A stretch of 64,000 nucleotides of DNA from Bacillota bacterium (GTDB taxonomy: Bacteria; Bacillota; Clostridia; Lachnospirales; Cellulosilyticaceae). Below are positions 61,700 through 64,000 of this stretch, one piece after another. The stretch is from positions 1 through 64,000 of the forward strand of contig JAEWMQ010000107.1 of the NCBI GenBank assembly GCA_023393125.1, read 5' to 3'. The translations under genes and the position numbers were made by a program. Each line of letters starts with the position of its first letter. The first letter of the stretch is position 1. A model generated the notes under the pieces. The model did not search any database. It saw nothing but the letters and a program-made list of their open reading frames with translations, and was not told the origin of the DNA.

Positions 61700-62056
61700 A
61701 TGACTATTCATATTGAGGATAAACAACGTATTATTCAGGAATTTGTACCCGGGAAGCAAATTACTCTAGCTCATATTATTGCTAACCCTACCCAAGATAT
61801 CTATAAGAAACTAGGGCTTATTACTGAGAAAATTAGTGCTATTGGAATTTTAACGATTACACCTAGTGAGGGTGCTATTATTGCAGCCGATGTAGCAACT
61901 AAGGCATCAGACATTGCTATTGGCTTTATAGATCGCTTTAGTGGGGCACTTATTATAAGTGGTGATATTAGTGCTGTAGAAGCTGCCCTTAAAGATATTG
62001 TAGATGTACTTAGTAATAATCTAAGATTTACACCTACATCTATTACAAGGACTTAA
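61700..62056 (+). CDS. eutS: Ethanolamine microcompartment shell protein EutS
   Basis: 118 aa, one circularly permuted BMC domain. RIIQEFVPGKQITLAHIIANP is the EutS signature start, and GLITEKISAIGILTITPSEGAIIAADVATKAS plus VEAALKDIVDVL complete the fold. It forms the bent hexamers of the ethanolamine-utilisation microcompartment shell. GAGAAGTTGAGG precedes the ATG. It is 45 bp after the dehydrogenase and 3 bp before eutP, one operon. Confidence 0.95.
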   Translation: MTIHIEDKQRIIQEFVPGKQITLAHIIANPTQDIYKKLGLITEKISAIGILTITPSEGAIIAADVATKASDIAIGFIDRFSGALIISGDISAVEAALKDIVDVLSNNLRFTPTSITRT

Positions 62057-62059
62057 GTT

Positions 62060-62509
62060 ATGAGCAGAGTGATTTTTATGGGTAGAACAGGTTGCGGAAA
62101 GACAACACTATGTCAAAAGCTAGATGAGCTAGAGATTAAATATAAAAAAACACAATCTGTAGAGTTATATAACCATGCCATTGATACACCCGGAGAGTAT
62201 TTAGAGAACAGAAATTATTATAGTGCACTCATTATGACAGCAGTAGATGCAGAAATTATTGCTTTAATAGGAGATCCCACAGCAGAAGATAACTTTATTC
62301 CTCCTGCTTTTGCATGTTCATTTGCGAAAGAACTTATCGGCATTATAACTAAGATTAACTTAGTAAAAGATGAGTCACAAATTCAAAAGGTAGAAGAAAG
62401 CCTTAAAGCAGCAGGAGTAAGTAAAATTTTCAAGGTAGATACAGTAGACGACATAGGAATAGAAGAGCTATTTGCTTATCTAGAAAAGTTTTTGAATCCT
62501 AAAGAGTAG
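62060..62509 (+). CDS. eutP: EutP/PduV-family GTPase-like protein
   Basis: 149 aa. P-loop FMGRTGCGKTTLCQ, switch-2-like DTPGEYLEN and KINLV (the G4 region). In ethanolamine operons EutP has acetate-kinase activity reported for some members, and it is thought to help position or regulate the microcompartment. It starts 3 bp after eutS. The following gene is eutA. Confidence 0.92.
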   Translation: MSRVIFMGRTGCGKTTLCQKLDELEIKYKKTQSVELYNHAIDTPGEYLENRNYYSALIMTAVDAEIIALIGDPTAEDNFIPPAFACSFAKELIGIITKINLVKDESQIQKVEESLKAAGVSKIFKVDTVDDIGIEELFAYLEKFLNPKE

Positions 62510-62580
62510 TAAGAGAATTATAGACCTAAGTGGCTTAAGAGATTTAGGGGATAAAGATTATTAATGGAGGAAGTGAGGGA

Positions 62581-64000
62581 ATGAGAGAAGAACTTCTAAG
62601 TGTAGGGATTGATATTGGGACTAGTACAACACAGCTTATATTTTCAAAGCTAATAATTGAAAATATGGCTTCTAGCTATACCGTACCGAGAATTGTCATT
62701 GTAGACAAAGAAATTATTTATAAAAGCCCTATTTACTTTACACCCTTGGTTTCTTTAAAAGAAATTGATGGACCTAAAGTTAGAGAAATCATTGAAAAAG
62801 AATATAAGAATGCAGGTGTGGATAAAAAAGACATCGATACAGGGGCCGTTATTATTACAGGAGAAACAGCTAGGAAAGAAAATGCAGAGGAAGTATTAAC
62901 GACTTTAAGTGGATTTGCAGGAGACTTTGTAGTGGCTACAGCAGGTCCAGACCTAGAAAGTATTATATCGGGCAAAGGAGCGGGTGCTCATCTTTACTCA
63001 AAAGAACATAGTACAACGGTTGTTAATATTGATATTGGTGGGGGGACAAGTAACTTAGCAGTATTTAGAAGAGGAGATGTAATCGACACCGGATGTTTAG
63101 ATATAGGAGGAAGATTAATAAAAGTTGATGTTATTTCTAAAAGAATAACATATATTACTCCTAAATTAGAAACACTAGTGAAGAAATACCATTTAGGGTT
63201 AGAAATAGGAACTATAGCTACAAAAGATAATCTTAGACCCATTATAGACATAATGGTTAAGGTATTAATGCAAAGTGTTGGATTAGTACCTATAGATGAA
63301 GATTTTAAACTTATGGTGACTAATAAAAGTATTCTTTTAGATAATCCTATGGAATGTATATCTTTTTCAGGAGGTGTGGCAGATTATATTTACTACGATG
63401 AGAAAGAACTAGGACCTATAAAAGATTATTTTGAGTATGGGGATATAGGCATCATATTAGGTGAAGCTATTAGACACTCTGAACTATGTAGTCAATTAAA
63501 GGTTGTAAAGAGCACAGAAACTATAAGGGCAACTGTAGTTGGTGCGGGAACACATACTACAGAAATAAGTGGTAGTACTATTACCTACACAAAAAATACT
63601 TTTCCGATTAAGAATTTGCCTATTTTAAAAATGGCTTATGAAGATGAAAATAGTGGATCTATTGTATTAGCAGAGGCCGTTAAGAAGAAATTAGAATGGT
63701 TTAAGTTAGAAGGAGATTTACAAAAAGTAGCTATTGCTATAGAAGGAAAAGAAAATCCTAGTTTCAAAGAAGTACAAGCGTATGCAGATGGATTAGTAGA
63801 AGGCATGCAGGAACTTATCGAAAGAGAGTTACCACTCATTTTAATTGTAGAAAAGGATATGGCAAAAGTATTAGGCCAGACTATGTATAACAAGTTAAAT
63901 TTCAAAAAAGATGTAATCTGCCTAGATAGTGTCAAGCTAGATAATGGTGATTACATTGATATAGGCAATCCTATCGCAGGAGGAACAGTGCTTCCTGTAG
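62581..64000 (+). CDS. eutA: EutA, ethanolamine ammonia-lyase reactivating factor (3' end beyond window)
   Basis: 473 codons seen, continuing past the edge. The start LLSVGIDIGTSTTQLIFS is the ASKHA ATPase phosphate-1 loop and NIDIGGGTSNLAVF is phosphate-2. The end in view (DSVKLDNGDYIDIGNP, then IAGGTVLPV) matches the last strand of the family, so only about 10 residues are missing. EutA exchanges damaged cobalamin on the EutBC lyase using ATP. GGAGGAAGTGAGG precedes the ATG. Typical neighbours eutB and eutC are expected just outside the window. Confidence 0.95.
   Translation, partial: MREELLSVGIDIGTSTTQLIFSKLIIENMASSYTVPRIVIVDKEIIYKSPIYFTPLVSLKEIDGPKVREIIEKEYKNAGVDKKDIDTGAVIITGETARKENAEEVLTTLSGFAGDFVVATAGPDLESIISGKGAGAHLYSKEHSTTVVNIDIGGGTSNLAVFRRGDVIDTGCLDIGGRLIKVDVISKRITYITPKLETLVKKYHLGLEIGTIATKDNLRPIIDIMVKVLMQSVGLVPIDEDFKLMVTNKSILLDNPMECISFSGGVADYIYYDEKELGPIKDYFEYGDIGIILGEAIRHSELCSQLKVVKSTETIRATVVGAGTHTTEISGSTITYTKNTFPIKNLPILKMAYEDENSGSIVLAEAVKKKLEWFKLEGDLQKVAIAIEGKENPSFKEVQAYADGLVEGMQELIERELPLILIVEKDMAKVLGQTMYNKLNFKKDVICLDSVKLDNGDYIDIGNPIAGGTVLPV

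Noticed and set aside
1..64000. tRNA, rRNA, insertion sequence or prophage genes
   Set aside because: No transposase, integrase or phage proteins were read, and no tRNA or rRNA pattern was recognised by eye; a dedicated scan was not possible.

Overview
The window is AT-rich, densely coded chromosomal DNA from an anaerobic, endospore-forming Firmicute of the class Clostridia. Supporting signs are the spore genes (a CotS-like kinase fold, YabG, SipL), a T-box leader, hemerythrin-like and EFR1-type ferredoxin proteins, an ethanolamine-utilisation (eut) microcompartment locus, strong GGAGG ribosome sites and TTGAnn/TATAAT or TGnTATAAT promoters. The protein flavour fits Lachnospirales, perhaps a Cellulosilyticum-like organism, but that placement is inference. 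No rRNA, tRNA, insertion sequence, prophage or CRISPR array was seen.

Layout. 1-5.4 kb: end of an unknown gene, VOC protein, metY, a PIN-like protein, rnhA and a two-gene hemerythrin operon behind a perfect 18-bp palindrome. 5.5-12.5 kb: UBA-like membrane protein, polar amino-acid ABC importer, CCA-adding enzyme, DUF4340 protein, CotS-like protein. 12.7-18.7 kb: PEGA protein, yabG, sipL, ispE and a GntR regulator. 19-23.5 kb: phosphohexomutase, then an LPKTG surface protein next to a class B sortase. 23.6-28.5 kb: a T-box (leucine-type specifier) controlling a sodium/solute symporter, then a TrpXYZ-like ABC importer. 28.6-30.1 kb: a Mef-like MFS exporter behind a 23-codon leader peptide and competing RNA hairpins, the best candidate here for an undescribed regulatory system. 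30.2-33.2 kb: membrane protein, rlmH, a micro-protein paralogous to the N-terminus of the next gene, and a decayed sensor kinase. 33.2-37 kb: EFR1 ferredoxin, then a divergent GH8-like hydrolase and processive GT2 pair; the GT2 has a pseudoknot-capable leader. 37-48.4 kb: DUF2339/DUF3999 pair, lone molybdopterin oxidoreductase, orphan PotD-like lipoprotein, orphan histidine kinase, DUF2935 protein, GltS. 48.7-58.1 kb: resistance-flavoured block with a UvrA-like ABC ATPase and serine hydrolase behind a leader terminator, a heterodimeric ABC exporter, and a TetR regulator divergent from two flavodoxin-fold oxidoreductases with paired operators. 58.2-64 kb: MATE exporter, short collagen-like protein, and the start of the eut locus (alcohol dehydrogenase, eutS, eutP, eutA running off the end).

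How the genes work together. Three regions carry RNA-level control (T-box at 23.7 kb, attenuator at 28.7 kb, possible switch at 35.5 kb), all in front of transport or surface-polymer genes. Several efflux or detoxification modules (MFS, UvrA-like, ABC pair, MATE, TetR-controlled reductases) are spread across 28-60 kb. The spore genes at 11.5-16.9 kb form a conserved-looking chromosomal core. All functions come from reading translated motifs and DNA patterns by eye; no database search was run.
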